From assembly GCA_935421135.1 (NCBI GenBank), contig OW285192.1, forward strand, positions 18,205,001 to 18,269,000: a stretch of DNA of 64,000 bases, in the 5' to 3' direction. The notes under the pieces are model-generated. The model did not search any database, had not been told where the DNA came from, and saw nothing but the letters and a program-made list of their open reading frames with translations. Below, piece after piece: positions 1 through 44,622 of this stretch (positions within the stretch are counted from its first letter, which is position 1; each line of letters starts with the position of its first letter). Source of the stretch: Bugulina stolonifera. Lineage: Eukaryota; Bryozoa; Gymnolaemata; Cheilostomatida; Bugulidae. Made by a program: the position numbers and the translations under genes.

Positions 1-734
1 TGTTAGTTGTGCAAGAAAGTTTTGAGCTCTTCTAACCACTGGAAGCTTTTAGGAGTTTGGATAATCTGAAAAATACACCAAAGTTGTGAAATCAATGTTG
101 AAGCATTATTGACATACATGTACATGTATTAGAGGTAGGCTTATCTAAGCTATATTAGTATAATACCACTGTATATAATTACTTCTATACACTTACAGGC
201 CTACATGTAGGTGAAGTAGGACAACTTGTAAATTCCCTTCTTCACTGTATTACTGTACAATGTACATATAAGTACTTGTTGCTTACTGGTATATCCAACT
301 TTCTACAGTAAAACTAAATAATCCTGCTGCTGTCCTCAAACAGGAAATTAGTTGGTTATGGTAGGAGAATAACGAAAATTATTAGCACCCACTAAATTCT
401 TGCAGGTTAAAAACTGTAAAACAGCAATTGATTTTAGGGTACGTAGGAAATTAGTGGATACCAGCTCAGCAGTTGACACAAATGCAAATATTCCTAAGAA
501 GATTTAAATTTACACCCAAGTTGTATACAGTAATTTTTTTTGTCATATTGATGGTGTTATTGACTTCCTTCCACGTAAAAATACCTGGTAATGATAACCT
601 TCACTTAGACGTACACATTCGTGATAATTCTTCCAGACAATTTAAAGTAACATATAGACTTCACTCTCCTACTCTAAAATTAGCTTTCTATTAAATCACA
701 TTTTTTCCTAATAAGAGGCAATTCCTTGTTTTAG
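1..734 (+). other. 5' part of an intron of ABCC copy A; no gene seen
   Basis: This is intron sequence upstream of the first visible coding exon. From about position 54 it aligns with the DNA before the matching exon of copy B (about 23690 onward), but the first coding exon of copy A must lie left of the window. A 73-codon open stretch at 473-694 has no counterpart in copy B and no recognisable domain, so it is not called a gene. Confidence 0.7.
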
Positions 735-19167
<18,433 letters not shown>

Positions 19168-20781
19168 TCACACTGGCTCTTGGATTGTGGAAGAACCCAG
19201 TTCTTAAGGAGCATCCATTATCATACTTTGATACATCAACATAGGTTATTATGAGATACACTGCACATGTACATTGTGTATGCACAGAGTGATGTCAAGA
19301 TATGGAGACATCTAATATCTCATATATGATACAAGAGTACATAGTACATAACATTATACATTGACACGCATGTACTATTTACATACATGTAGATGACAAA
19401 ATAGATAAATCAATTATAAGGTACATAACCAATCGAGACAAACATGCCATGAAATGCATGTCTGCATTATCTACACCTGATTCACAAGTATTATGTATTA
19501 TATATTGTGTAAATTGGTCAGGGTCCTAGCAACCAGGGGGCATGGTGGGCATGTCAGGCCGTGGCAATCAGAGAGTAGCTGTTCTACTAAATAGTAGGCT
19601 GGATGCATGATTGGGCTAGGCTTGGATGGGGCTCTAAGTCCACTCTACCAAAAACCAATGCTGCTCTAAATATTAATTGCAGTTGGGTATCCTCTGAAAT
19701 AACAATTAGGGTTGGAAACTGGAAAACCAGTAGAACCTAATAAAATTTTATTTATTATCAACAATTAATATAATTCATTGCTAATCCGCAATAAATATCT
19801 CAAATAAGAAAATTATTATTATTTATATAATTACTTAGTCATACTACCTACATTCTCTCACTGATTTCCTAGTTATAGCAGTGCAGTTAGCTCAGATTTA
19901 CTAGTCTATCAGTAATGACTAACTACAGAACTACATGTAGTACATGTACATGCATCTGTATCCCGATCAACTGTCAACTCTCCTATAATGCAATGTGATC
20001 CATACTAGAAGTTGTCTACTCATGGGACTATTTCAGTAATGGAAACATAACTCCCTACTAATTTTCAGGTTACACTATTTGTACCCATGTACTGCACATG
20101 TACATACATGTACATGTGTAATACATTCTACATTAATGCTAAATGCCACTAGTCTTCTGCTCATCCTTTATTCAAATAGGTAACAATACAAAGCATATAA
20201 TTTATGAACTATAAATTATACAGTTTACAGAGTAGCGATTGAAACTGTTGGAATTCTAGCATGCAAATATAAAAGTTGGCAAAATGAATCTTAAAATCCA
20301 GTCTCGAATTTTTAAGACGTAGTATCTTGAAGCTCAAATCGAATTCAAAAATTCTGTCTTGTTCCACCTCTCCTTTTGTGAGAATGCCCTGTATGTAAGG
20401 GTGATCAGACTTTCTGGTCCAGATCATTCAAGCATGAAGAGCACACCAGCTGCTCATTGATTATTCTTATCCATCTATGTGCGCACAAACTTTCAGGGAG
20501 ATACCTAAATGTCTAAATATACTGGTATATTTCTGTCTACCAACATCGCTTACAGCTGTTGGACATGGCAATGTCATTATACATGTAGCGTTTACTCTAC
20601 TGGATGGTGTGAAGTACTGTAAAATCTACAGTGCATGAACATATGCCTACATTGTACGTATACGCTTACAGTGAATGGTTTGACCTTGATTTCAAAAGTT
20701 GATCTACATGTGTTTGCCTATAAAGCTATTCCCAGTGTTTTAATCTGTACCTGTGTACTGTAGTGTTATAATTACAAGTAT
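19168..20781. other. Intergenic DNA downstream of ABCC copy A
   Basis: No gene is seen. Most of it aligns with the DNA after copy B (36216 to about 36955), so the tandem duplication included roughly 1.3 kb of 3' flank; alignment fades near 20510. TACATGTA-type palindromes are frequent. Confidence 0.6.
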
Positions 20782-21438
20782 TGTAATGGTTTTTGGTTTC
20801 CTGTGAGGTCGTCCTTGGACGACTCCCGATCCCAAAATGAAGTGCCTATGAGTGGTGCTAGGCCTTCTCATTACATGAAAGATCGAGCGGTCTCAGTAGT
20901 CCAAGTACTACCAAAGCCGACCCATCTGGTCCCGAGTCTAGCCTGGAGACTATATACTTAGAAAGAGAGTGATCCGACCTAGTAGGCGAATGACCTGACA
21001 AAAGGAAGTGAAAGTCTCTCTATAATAAGTATAGATGTGTCATTCTTGAGATCCAAGCAAAGACTGCGACAACAAACGTAAAAACAATGCCCTATATATA
21101 GTATAAGAACTTCCACCCAAAATGGATCGGGTTCTACAGAAGTTGCTTATAATCATCCAATTCATGTACAAAAGGAATATCAAGTGATTCTGAGAGATCG
21201 GGCCTCTTTACATAGGTATAAAATGCATAAAAAGACTTAGTAATGTTATACACAAGTATGTAGGTATAAACTGAATGGTTAGACATGCAATATAAGACAA
21301 GTATAAGTATACGAACAACTAAATGTAAGAGTACAAGTGTCAGATGAATAGTGCTGTGGCAACTACTAGGCACCGAAAGTGCTATAAGGTCCATCAGGGT
21401 GGCTGGAGTCGTATATACAAATGTCCTGAACCATTACA
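20782..21438 (-). mobile_element. Solo LTR, internally deleted
   Basis: A 657-bp LTR in reverse orientation begins TGTAATGG and ends CCATTACA. It lacks part of the GC-rich middle seen in the other copies. Flanks are GTAT on the left and ATAT on the right, so the target duplication has one mismatch, consistent with an older insertion. Confidence 0.88.
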
Positions 21439-21925
21439 ATATGTTGAGGTGTATATAGTGCATCATGAGCTACAAAGACTGCTAGGCTGCACACTTGCCA
21501 TACTGTAGCTTTACTCTTTTACTGTTATTAGCAAATGTACACAGGTGTAATGCGTGTTATTGTCATATTGTACTGTGTCTATCTATCTGTCAGTCTGTCT
21601 ATATTATAGTTTTTGCAATTCCAGGATGTTGTACATGTAGACATGCTATTGGTATAATCTTAATATAATCATGATTTTGGTGCAAGCCGGTCTGTCACAA
21701 CCTGTCAGTATAATTAATAGTATGCATAGTAATTAACCTTTTTGGTGTTAGTCAGTCTCACGGTCAACTTTTTTGTCAGTCTTGATAATGTGGTTGTATG
21801 AATAAGTTGGTTAGTAGAATATAATATTCCTCTAAAGTTTGCAAACTAAACTCTATATCTACAGCAGGTAATAAATCAGACTTATTATCACCACACTGAG
21901 ATAATGTTGTGTGATTCGTGTGGTA

Positions 21926-22243
21926 GCTTAGTGGTGGAGAGCGCTCAGTGGTGGAGAGCGCTCAGTGGTGGAGAGCGCTCAGTGGTGGAGAGCGCTCAGT
22001 GGTGGAGAGCGCTCAGTGGTGAAGAGCGCTCAGTGGTGGAGAGCGCTCAGTGGTGGAGACCGCTCAGTGGTGGAGACCGCTCAGTGGTGAAGAGCGCTCA
22101 GTGGTGGAGAGCGCTCAGTGGTGGAGAGCGCTCAGTGGTGGAGACCGCTCAGTGGTGGAGACCGCTCAGTGGTGAAGAGCGCTCAGTGGTGGAGAGCGCT
22201 CAGTGGTGGAGAGCGCTCAGTGGTGGAGAGCGCTCAGTGGTGG
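21926..22243. repeat. 17-bp minisatellite, about 18 units
   Basis: Tandem units of GGAGAGCGCTCAGTGGT, with GGAGACC and GAAGAGC variants, lie about 520 bp upstream of the ATG of copy B. The core GAGCGCTC is palindromic. The left edge reads GTAGCTTAGTGGTGGAGAGC, like a tRNA D-arm and A box, so a tRNA-like sequence may have seeded the array. The 17-bp period makes long open frames by chance. Confidence 0.9.
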
Positions 22244-22761
22244 AAAGGAAATACTGTTATGTTGGGTCTCTCCAACACATCAGTTGATGCCACTAGGACT
22301 ATATCATAATAATAGGAAGGTGAGAATCATAATTATCAATTCAAACATACATCTACATTGTATGCCTATTCACAACTATAAAGTTACCCTTCTGGGAAAT
22401 GCACTCTATGGCTTTACAGTAAATCCGCCCATGGTGACGCTGCATGGTATCCTCAACTTCAGGTTTGTTCACGAGTTAATATTTGAGAGTCATCTGTTAG
22501 ATATAGTTGCAGGAATGCAACCTTTGGAATTTTTTGAGCTTCTGGGGGGGGAGCTTTTCAATGATCACCACTGTGGAACTATTTAAAATAGGGATTGATT
22601 TATTATTTATTTCCTGCATAACATGAGAGCTAGTTCATACTATGGGCTAGAAGCATTCCCAGTTGGACTATGCGAGCATTCACCTAAAATAAAGCATGCA
22701 CTGCACCAGAACTTAGAGTATGGTCTGACAGTTCAGTTGGTATTACAGAGCTCTAATCAAC

Positions 22762-36215
<13,454 letters not shown>

Positions 36216-38231
36216 TCACACTGGCTCTTGGATAGTGGAAGAACCCAGTTCTTAAGGTGCATCCTTTGACACACCAACATAGGTTCTTGTGAGATACACT
36301 GTACATGTATATGCACCTAGTGGTGACAAGATGTGGACACATCTATGGTACAAGAGTACATAGCACATAACAAATTACACATTGGTATGCATGTACTATT
36401 TACATAGACGACAAAATAGACAAATCATGTACATTCTTAACACTGATTTACTAGTAAATTTCAATCAACTGCCAGCTCTCCCATAATACACCACAATCCA
36501 TACTAAAAGTTATCTACTCATAGTATTTTTGCAGTAGTGGAAAGATAACTCCCTACTAATTGTAAGTTACACTTGTGCACAACATGAACACACATGCACA
36601 TGTGTAGTACCTTCCATATTAATATTAAATGCCACTAGTCTTCTGTTCATCATTTATCTAAATGCGTAACAATACAAAGCATATAATTTATGAACTATAA
36701 ATAATATATACAGAGTAGCGATTGAAACTATTGGAATTCTAGCATGCAAATATAAAAGTTGGCAAAATTTTGAGGAAAAACACCTGAATTTTCAAGTTTT
36801 TTAAGAAGTATTGTCTCGAATTTTGACTAGAATCCAGAAAGGCTGCCCTGAATTTCCAGATCATTCAATCATAAACACTGGACAGCTACCAAATATAAGT
36901 TAGATAGTTGATTATTCTTAATTAAGTATTCTCATGTGTTCACAAACTCTCAGGAAGATCACTGTTGATGAATGAATAATATGAACTTTCTATCCTGTTG
37001 AATGCAAAGACCTCTAGTCGTAGGTATCTGTTGAATGCAAAGACCTCTAGTCGTAGGTATCTGTTGAATGCAAAGACCTCTAGCCGTAGGTATCTGTTGA
37101 ATGCAAAGACCTCTAGTCGTAGGTATCTGTGTTAACAGTTAGTAGCAATACTTTAGTCATGCATTATCTACATGTATATATATTTAATATACTCTGAAAT
37201 ACATGTTTCACCATTTCTACCAAATAGCTCAAAGATCATATAATCATACCAGATATATAGGATAGAAAGACAAGATTTTCCCAGCAACACTCTTGGCTTG
37301 CCACTAGAATCAAGGCTGTTTCAAGGGTCATTGTTGGCACTTTCCAGATGTTTCAACTCTGCTTTCCACCATTTCTGCAGAATACTCAGATACCATATAT
37401 ACAATCATGACAGAGACATGGGTCACGAAAATAAAATTTCTCTCAGCAACACTCTTGGGTTGCCACCCAGAGCAATCTTCAATTTGTCCTGGTTCAAAAT
37501 CGTCCTTGGCATCCTGCCAGGCTGTGCGATATACCACCATGACCATAGAGATGGATTCATAGCCAAAACCTGCATATGGCCATTTTGTAAACAACAAACA
37601 GTTCCAACACTGAGATTCCATTACTAACCTAACCAACTTGATGCATCTCAAAATAATTCCAAACCTTAGCAAACTTAGACAGTAATAATTTAATGTCATA
37701 CTCTTTCCTTGCTATCATTATTTCATTAGTACCCGTCTCATGATGTATTACTGGATACTAGTACATGTATATATAATATATTACTCTATCAATGTATTCA
37801 TTTCATTCTTTAGGTATAATAATATAGTAAGTTATGAAATAGATAACCATCCACCAAATTATATTATGTATTATAAGTAAATCTATAATATTACTATGTA
37901 TGCAATGGTATTTCTACCTGTCCTGCTGTTAGATTGGTGTTTCCAATGAATTGAAGTAAACTCTATTCTTTTATCAATTGCTTGTCCTTACAGCTGTACA
38001 TATACAGACTATAGTATAACAGAATTGTACATATATTATAATAGTACCCTTTAGCAGCTTACTACAATATACGAGGCCAGTACTATGCAGAACCAAAATG
38101 GTTGTCATCATTATACTAAAGATGAAGTACAGTGTATTATTAATATGTGGGCATTGACAATTTTTCATGTCAGAAAACACCGTTGAAGAGTAGATAACTT
38201 CTACTTGTCTGTGTGTGCGTGTGTGAGCGTG
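36216..38231. other. Intergenic DNA between ABCC copy B and the dioxygenase cluster
   Basis: The first 740 bp or so is duplicated 3' flank shared with copy A. A 33-bp minisatellite follows. At about 37285-37520 two related blocks beginning CAGCAACACTCTTGG are repeated in tandem. A 123-codon minus-strand open frame (37328-37699) spans them but has no recognisable domain and is not called. Confidence 0.55.
36995..37127. repeat. 33-bp minisatellite, four units
   Basis: Four nearly perfect 33-bp units contain GTTGAATGCAAAGACCTCTA; only one base varies (tagtcg/tagccg). High uniformity suggests recent expansion. Confidence 0.9.
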
Positions 38232-41200
38232 TTACTGCTGCTTAGACTTAGCTCCCTTTATCTTGCTGATTCTAAGTTTGGACAAGAGCCAATCCCAGTT
38301 AACATACCACACCTCTAACTCTCTTGCTTGAGAACTACATGCTTCAAATGCCTTTCTGCCGTGCAAAACTCTCTTGTTGTCAAAGACCAGAATATCTCCT
38401 ACAATGGAATAGTATTTTGGTTAGCATTGCGAGTATAGCTACTACATTGTACGTAGATAAAGATGAATAATAAAAACTATAATAATACACTTAGCGACTT
38501 GATAAAGTGGCCATTTTTTTAAACTTTACCTACCTTCTGTTAAAATTAAACCTTGCACTTCAACGGGTAATGGGTTCTCGTGCCTTTAAATTCCAACAAT
38601 CCTAGAACTCATATTTCTCTCTTATATCATCAAGCTACATAGACTAAAACTGTAAAACATGATATATATACTAGTGTTACCTGCTTTCATTTTGAGTTCA
38701 ATGGAATTTTCCTTTAGAATCTCCCAGAATGACCTCAGAGCTTTAGCGTGCAGTTCGTATTCTTCTGCTGTACCGTCAAAGAAGCCGCTGCGACTGGCAC
38801 TATTCCATTGTACGAATGATGGGTTACCCTTTACATCTAAACTGGAATCAATAAAAAAACACACACCATTAGTTCACTATAAATCAGGAAGTTAAAACCT
38901 CTCTGCCTGGTAAATAATATGCACTTTCTGTTCATTCATGTAACATTTGCTAGCTTCCTGACCGCAATTTCAAAAAACAAACTTTACGAATCACATTACA
39001 GGAACACTAATTTTCCCTATTATGAAACGCTGTAGTCTTTGGTTCAGGAAAAATGCGTGATATTTTAGTTACAATAATTACATGTATGTTGCAGATCATC
39101 AATCACAATACTATTCTCAGGCTATAAGCTGCAGGCGCATCATCATGTCTTGGACAAAGCATTTACCAAAAATAGTGGGGCTTCATCTTTCATGCCCTTT
39201 TAAACCACTTACTTGAGTACTGTGGCAGTGTTACTAACAAAGTACTGAGGCTGACCAGTGCGGGAAACGATGTCTACATAATTCATGTTGGTAGTACTTA
39301 GAATCCTGTAGTAGTCAGGGTTCTTCTCTCTCAGAATATTGGCTGCTCTGATACTGTCTGCCATGATACTTTCTCCTCCTGTCTTTGACTGAGCAACGCA
39401 GTGCTGGAATTGGATCTGTGACAGATTGCAGATCATTCAGTTATGACACACACTCAGTACATGTGCCTGTTTAGTAATGTCCATATGCACTAGTATGCAC
39501 ATACATGTACATGCCAGCGTCAACAAACTGTACATGAACAGAAAATTCATGGAAACGCACTTAATAAAATGGACATAACATGATATTGTAATGGTACGCA
39601 CAGTCGTCTCCTACACCTGACACTCATTATTGTGTGCATATACATGTATATATCTGCTTGTACTTTACTATATGTTATTGTATATACTTGTATGATCATT
39701 ACTAAGTCTTTTAATGCCTTTTATACCCATGTACAGAGGCCCGACCTCTCAGAATCCATTGATATTCATTTTGTACATGAATTGGACCATTATAAGCAAC
39801 TTTTGTAGAACCCGACCTATTTTGGGTCGGCCGTCGGGCTTCCGGCGGCCATGTTGTTGCACAACTTCCGGACGACCTCACGTCGTCTTTTCCCGACACT
39901 ACGTCGGCCGGAAGTCCTTATACTATATAAAGGGTATTGTTTCACTGTTCATTGTCTCAGTCTTCACTTGGCTTTCAATAAAGACACATCTATACTTGAT
40001 ACAGAGACTTTCACTTCCTTTTGTCAGGTCATCCGCTTAGCGAACCGCCTACTAGGTCGGATCACTCTCTTTCATAGTATAGTCTGAAGGTCAGACTTGG
40101 GACCAGATGGGTCGTCTCTGGTAGTTATTGGGCTACTGAGACCGCTCGATCTTTCATGTAATGCGAAGTCCTAGCACCACTCATAGGCACTTCATTTCTG
40201 GGTCGATAGTCGTCCAAGGACGACCGCACCAAATCACAGAAACCATTACAATATTACTCGTATGTGGTAGAATACAACTTACAAATTAACTAGATGATAA
40301 TTATCTGGTTAATTTGTATGTTGCATTTTACCACATAATATTACGATTATGTCCATTTTATTTAGTGGGTCTCAAGACAAGTTTTGTTTATTTACAGTTT
40401 GTTTACTTGATGGCATGACAACCTATTCACAACTACTAGATTCACATCATACCTGCCAAAAGGATCAGTTTGAAACTGGGGGAGGAGTGGTAAATTCTAA
40501 TTAACAAATATAATACTTACACTAGGGGTTGAAATCAAGTATGCTTGGTCTGTATGGAATCCAAGAGCATGAGTTGAAAATGCATGGCTGATAGCTTTCG
40601 GGACCGGTTTCACATGGTATGCTTCTCTGTATATCGATAGATCAAAGGAAATTGTTATGGCATGCTGCTAATTCTAGCTCGAATTCTACATCAATATCTA
40701 CATATAGTTTATAGAAATTCTATCATTCAGCTACTGCAGTGTTGGTAACAAAAATAGCAAGTTATTGCCCATTCCTAATTTGCTCTAAGTGCTGCCACCT
40801 ACCAAACGGTTAAGTTTCTCAATCATTCATATATTTTTGTTTTGGAGAGTTTCCATTTGGTTAGACCTGGTCACAAACCTTGGCTGGTTCTCCAGTGAAT
40901 GCTCAATTTTGAGAAACATGTTTAAGCACCTCAGCTATTTGTAAGATACAAATGGCAATAGATGCATTGTAGACAACTGAGATGAATCGTGCCTCAAAGC
41001 AAAATGATGAACATGACTCTAGTTCATATGATTTTAGGCAACCGAGAGAACCTTGCTGTATGTAAATTTTCTGGACCAGAAAAATTAGCATTAGTATACA
41101 GTAAGTGTATACACAGGGTTTGCATAATTACATAATTCATGTACATGTACATTTTGCTTGTACTGTTTACAAACAGGTGATAACATTTCAACTCATCTTC

Positions 41201-44200
41201 AAAAAATCCGTGACCACAGAATATTTCCCAGGGCTGGTGGCTTCTAAAGAAGAGCATAATTATGTTTTGCTAACAATTGAACTATTTTGTCATCACCTAT
41301 CAAAGATCTTTTTCATTTTACCTTAGTTTTTCTACATGTAATGAGTTTTATTTTACTAATATAGTGATTTGAACTTTTAGCAAACAGCTAAGAGTAAAAG
41401 TCCTGTGTTGATCTCACAGACCTTCACCATGAAACTGTCCTAATATACTGCAGATTACTAGCCTTAGCCAGATATTTGTTGTTCAGCAGACGGCATCAGC
41501 TCAGTCTGACAATAGGGTACTGACTATCAGCTCAGTCTGGCAATGAACTACTGACTATCAGCTCAGTCTGACAATGAACTACTGACTATCAGCTCAGTCT
41601 GACAATGAACTACTGACTATCAGCTCAGTCTGACAATGAGCTACTGACTATCAGCTCAGTCTGACAATGAGCTACTGACTATCAGCTCAGTCTGACAATG
41701 AACTACTGACTATCAGCTCAGTCTGACAATGAACTACTGACTATCAGCTCAGTCTGACAATGAACTACTGACTATCAGCTCAGTCTGGCAATAGGCTACT
41801 GACTATCAGCTCAGTCTGGCAATGGACTACTGACTATCAGCTCAGTCTGACAATGAGCTACTGACTATCAGGTCAGTCTGACAATGAACTACTGACTATC
41901 AGCTCAGTCTGACAATGAACTACTGACTATCAGCTCAGTCTGACAATGAACTACTGACTATTAAATACAGTCATGTCTGTGTGTCATATGTTTCCACATA
42001 CCACAGTTCTAACTTTTAACAACTAGTAATAATTGGCATTTACCCATATTGATTTTTCGTTCGAAAGAGTCCGGTTTTCTCAGAAAATTCCTTAGAAACC
42101 AGTCTATCTGGAGCATCAGTTATCAAACAGATTCCTTGAGTAGCTATTGCATCACCAAGTGTTTCCAATCCTTCAGTTGTCTCTGTCACCTAAAGAGGCA
42201 GTTATCTAACCATTATACATGGTACATGTTTACTTGCATTTCAGATTGTTGAATGCTAGTCCTTTTCAAGACTAACTTTACAGAGAAAACCTGTAAACCA
42301 ACCATTTCTGTTTGGATGATATTAACATTCAGGCAATTATGCGAGTGTTTTTTTCGTGCACAGAAAAACTTCCTGAAGAGCTTTTGCAAATGTCTGGGTG
42401 TGCTGACCTATTCAAAGCCCAGGCCAATAGCTCTTTTAGCTTAGACCAAACGGCTCTCTTGAGATCAAAGTTTACGTAAGCACTATGTCTGCATTCTTGG
42501 TGCAAGAAATTTGGTAGGTAGTTACCCTCTCTTAAATGAGTGGCTACTAAAAGAATGTTCAGTGCTCAAGCAATATGTTTATTATCTACTGATTAGTTGG
42601 TATTTATTATAGTAGTTGTCTTCTCAGTTCACAGCACGCATGTAATTAATTTATTAACTAATTTTGTGCGACAATGTTAAAATCATTTATACGGGTAGTT
42701 TAAGGTTACACATTTTAGCTTCCAGCCTCCAGTAGAGGCAAAATTCACTGTACATGTATTACCCCAAATGTCTGGCAACCACTTTTGATAATGTTACTGA
42801 GGAACAGAATAAAAGCACAATAACAAATTTTTTGCCAAAGCCAGGCTCATTGTTTATTCATACACATGGCACAGTTTTACATCTCATCTCTTTTGGTTAC
42901 ATTAATAAACAACACAGCCATCACACAAACATCATCTTTTGACATTAGTTTTGAATTTCGCTGACTGCACCCTACAGCAAATAAAGACAGTTAGATTCAG
43001 CGGCGCTAACACTGCACGACGGAAGTATTTGTGATAATGGGCCTGATGTCAAAATAAGTACAAAACGTTGGTAAATGTAACAGAGAAGTGCAAATTAAAC
43101 AGTATTGGGTTATAAATTGATTCATGCATGTTATAATTGTTTGCGCAAGTCGTGACAAGCTGCTACTGTGCTAACCTACAGCAATGTGAGTTTAATTACT
43201 TTTTCTATCGTAATTAATGGAATTTCGGCAATTGACCCTGACATTCTAATGAGCAGTATTAGTCTGAGCGTGCATATTGTTTTCTTTGGAGTAAGATTCA
43301 GCCTCACTTTCCTGGTGACATGCTAAAATTTCTGTGAGGTGCTGATAACTATATGCAGGTAATATAAACATAATTTTGACCATTACAGCAGCATACAAAT
43401 ATAAGTAAAATCGCGCTAACTACTGCCACTTCAGTGGGTCATTTTGCGGGCAGTGAGCATGCCGTCTGTCCTTTCTCTGGTCCAGCGCATGTTTCCAGAT
43501 GTTTTACTCAGGGTACTTGGCAAGTATGCTGATAGCTAGCCTTCAATCAATCTGCCATAAATAATATAGACTACTTTAACAATGTTCCTAACACTTTATT
43601 GTATAATAACATACTTGCTGGTAAGTTACACGCTGTATAACCATCTCTGAAGCCTGGGGCCAAGGAATAGGGTTATACATGGTAAGATGTTTCTCTCTCT
43701 CTTTCTTTCCTTCTTCTGTCATCCTACGGTTGTAGAGCCAGTCACATCTAAACTCACTCTCATGTCCGTCTGCATGAACACATTTGACTATCTCTCCATT
43801 CTAAAAATATGGTTATTATCTCCAATAGAAGATCACAATATACACCACAGCTGTCAGAAAACAAAAAAGAACTGAGCTTTAGGAAAATAAATGCTGGATA
43901 TAAGCTGCAAGCAAATAGAGATTGAGTAGGACTGACGCCAAAACACAATAACACATATGTAGCGCAACTTGACTGGACATCAACACTTCATGTAGAGTAA
44001 GTTAGAAATGCAGCAGGATGAATATTATGTAATATAATGCAGTGCAATAGAAGGTTTTAAAGTGCAGTATGTATGACATTCTCATAACCCAACAAGAAGT
44101 ACAGTGTACTTTGAATGCCACACCCACAATATTTTGAAACTTTTTATTTCGTTGTGCAAGTACTTGTGAAATCTCGTCCATTCTAAGGTGAATATTTAGT

Positions 44201-44622
44201 ATTTACTAACAAATGTATTCTAGATAATAGTTTAAAAACAACCTGCAGCGTGTCTACAGACAAGAGTTTAGAGCCCTCTGCAGAACTATCACAGTATTGA
44301 TTGGTGTAGGCCAAGCAGTCAGGGTTGAAGCATTTCTTACATTGACAGTTCAGCTTCAGGTATATATCAGGATACTCTATAGTCTACAAAATTAAGTAGC
44401 AAATGTACAGAGCAACTAATGATCCCTCCTTATGCCAACAATCAGTCTTATCTCTCCTCCAGCTAGGAACTTAGTCTAGTATAGTCTCACCTCTCCTTCA
44501 ATACAGACTTCCAGTCTTCCATTCTCATTGATCTTAGCAGACGTCACTTGAAGAGTTCTGACAGGAAGTAGAGAGTCTACACAGAACTCAACTTTTGTAC
44601 CAGGATCCATACCATTCATCAT
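38232..44622 (-). CDS. BBOX1-like: Gamma-butyrobetaine dioxygenase-like Fe(II)/2OG oxygenase, gene 1
   Basis: Eight coding exons, read right to left, are 44491-44622, 44243-44383, 43615-43800, 42044-42189, 40521-40626, 39213-39415, 38681-38841 and 38232-38398, giving 413 residues (BBOX1 is 387). The N-terminal domain has the zinc motif NCQCKKCF (CxCxxC) and the later zinc histidine in DGHESEF. The catalytic TauD-type domain has HTD in LGFHTDQAYL and the distal His in RVLHGR, the iron ligands, with a 2OG-binding Arg in QARELE. Family enzymes hydroxylate gamma-butyrobetaine or trimethyllysine in carnitine synthesis. The substrate here is not proven. All junctions are GT-AG. Start is the first ATG of MMNGMDP, nine bases after a possible 5' UTR splice acceptor. 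Confidence 0.9.
39587..40250 (+). mobile_element. Solo LTR in dioxygenase gene 1 intron, 5' part deleted
   Basis: A 664-bp LTR of the main family is antisense to the gene and flanked by ATAT (39583-39586, 40251-40254). The first part after TGTAATGGTAC is shortened, while the TATA box, AATAAA and right end are kept. Confidence 0.9.
40261..40337. repeat. 77-bp imperfect palindrome
   Basis: Left arm TATGTGGTAGAATACAAC and right arm GTTGCATTTTACCACATA pair, and pairing continues inward through ACAAATTAAC/GGTTAATTTGT to a short loop near 40298. It may be a small foldback element. It begins ten bases after the solo LTR. Confidence 0.75.
41495..41961. repeat. 31-bp minisatellite, about 15 units
   Basis: Tandem 31-bp units contain TATCAGCTCAGTCTGACAAT, with GGCAA and AGGTCAG variants, in the intron between exons 42044-42189 and 40521-40626. 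Dioxygenase gene 2 has a single degenerate unit at about 49063-49095. Confidence 0.9.

Noticed and set aside
21904..22287. Long open frames through the 17-bp array, encoding a WW-rich repeat protein
   Set aside because: A 17-bp period cycles through all frames, so open frames arise if no unit phase has a stop. There is no homology and the region is promoter-proximal DNA.
37328..37699. 123-codon minus-strand open frame between the gene clusters
   Set aside because: No domain or paralogue, and it spans a small local duplication. Chance is the simpler explanation.
41495..41961. CRISPR-like array
   Set aside because: Units are contiguous without unique spacers, and this is an animal intron. It is a minisatellite.
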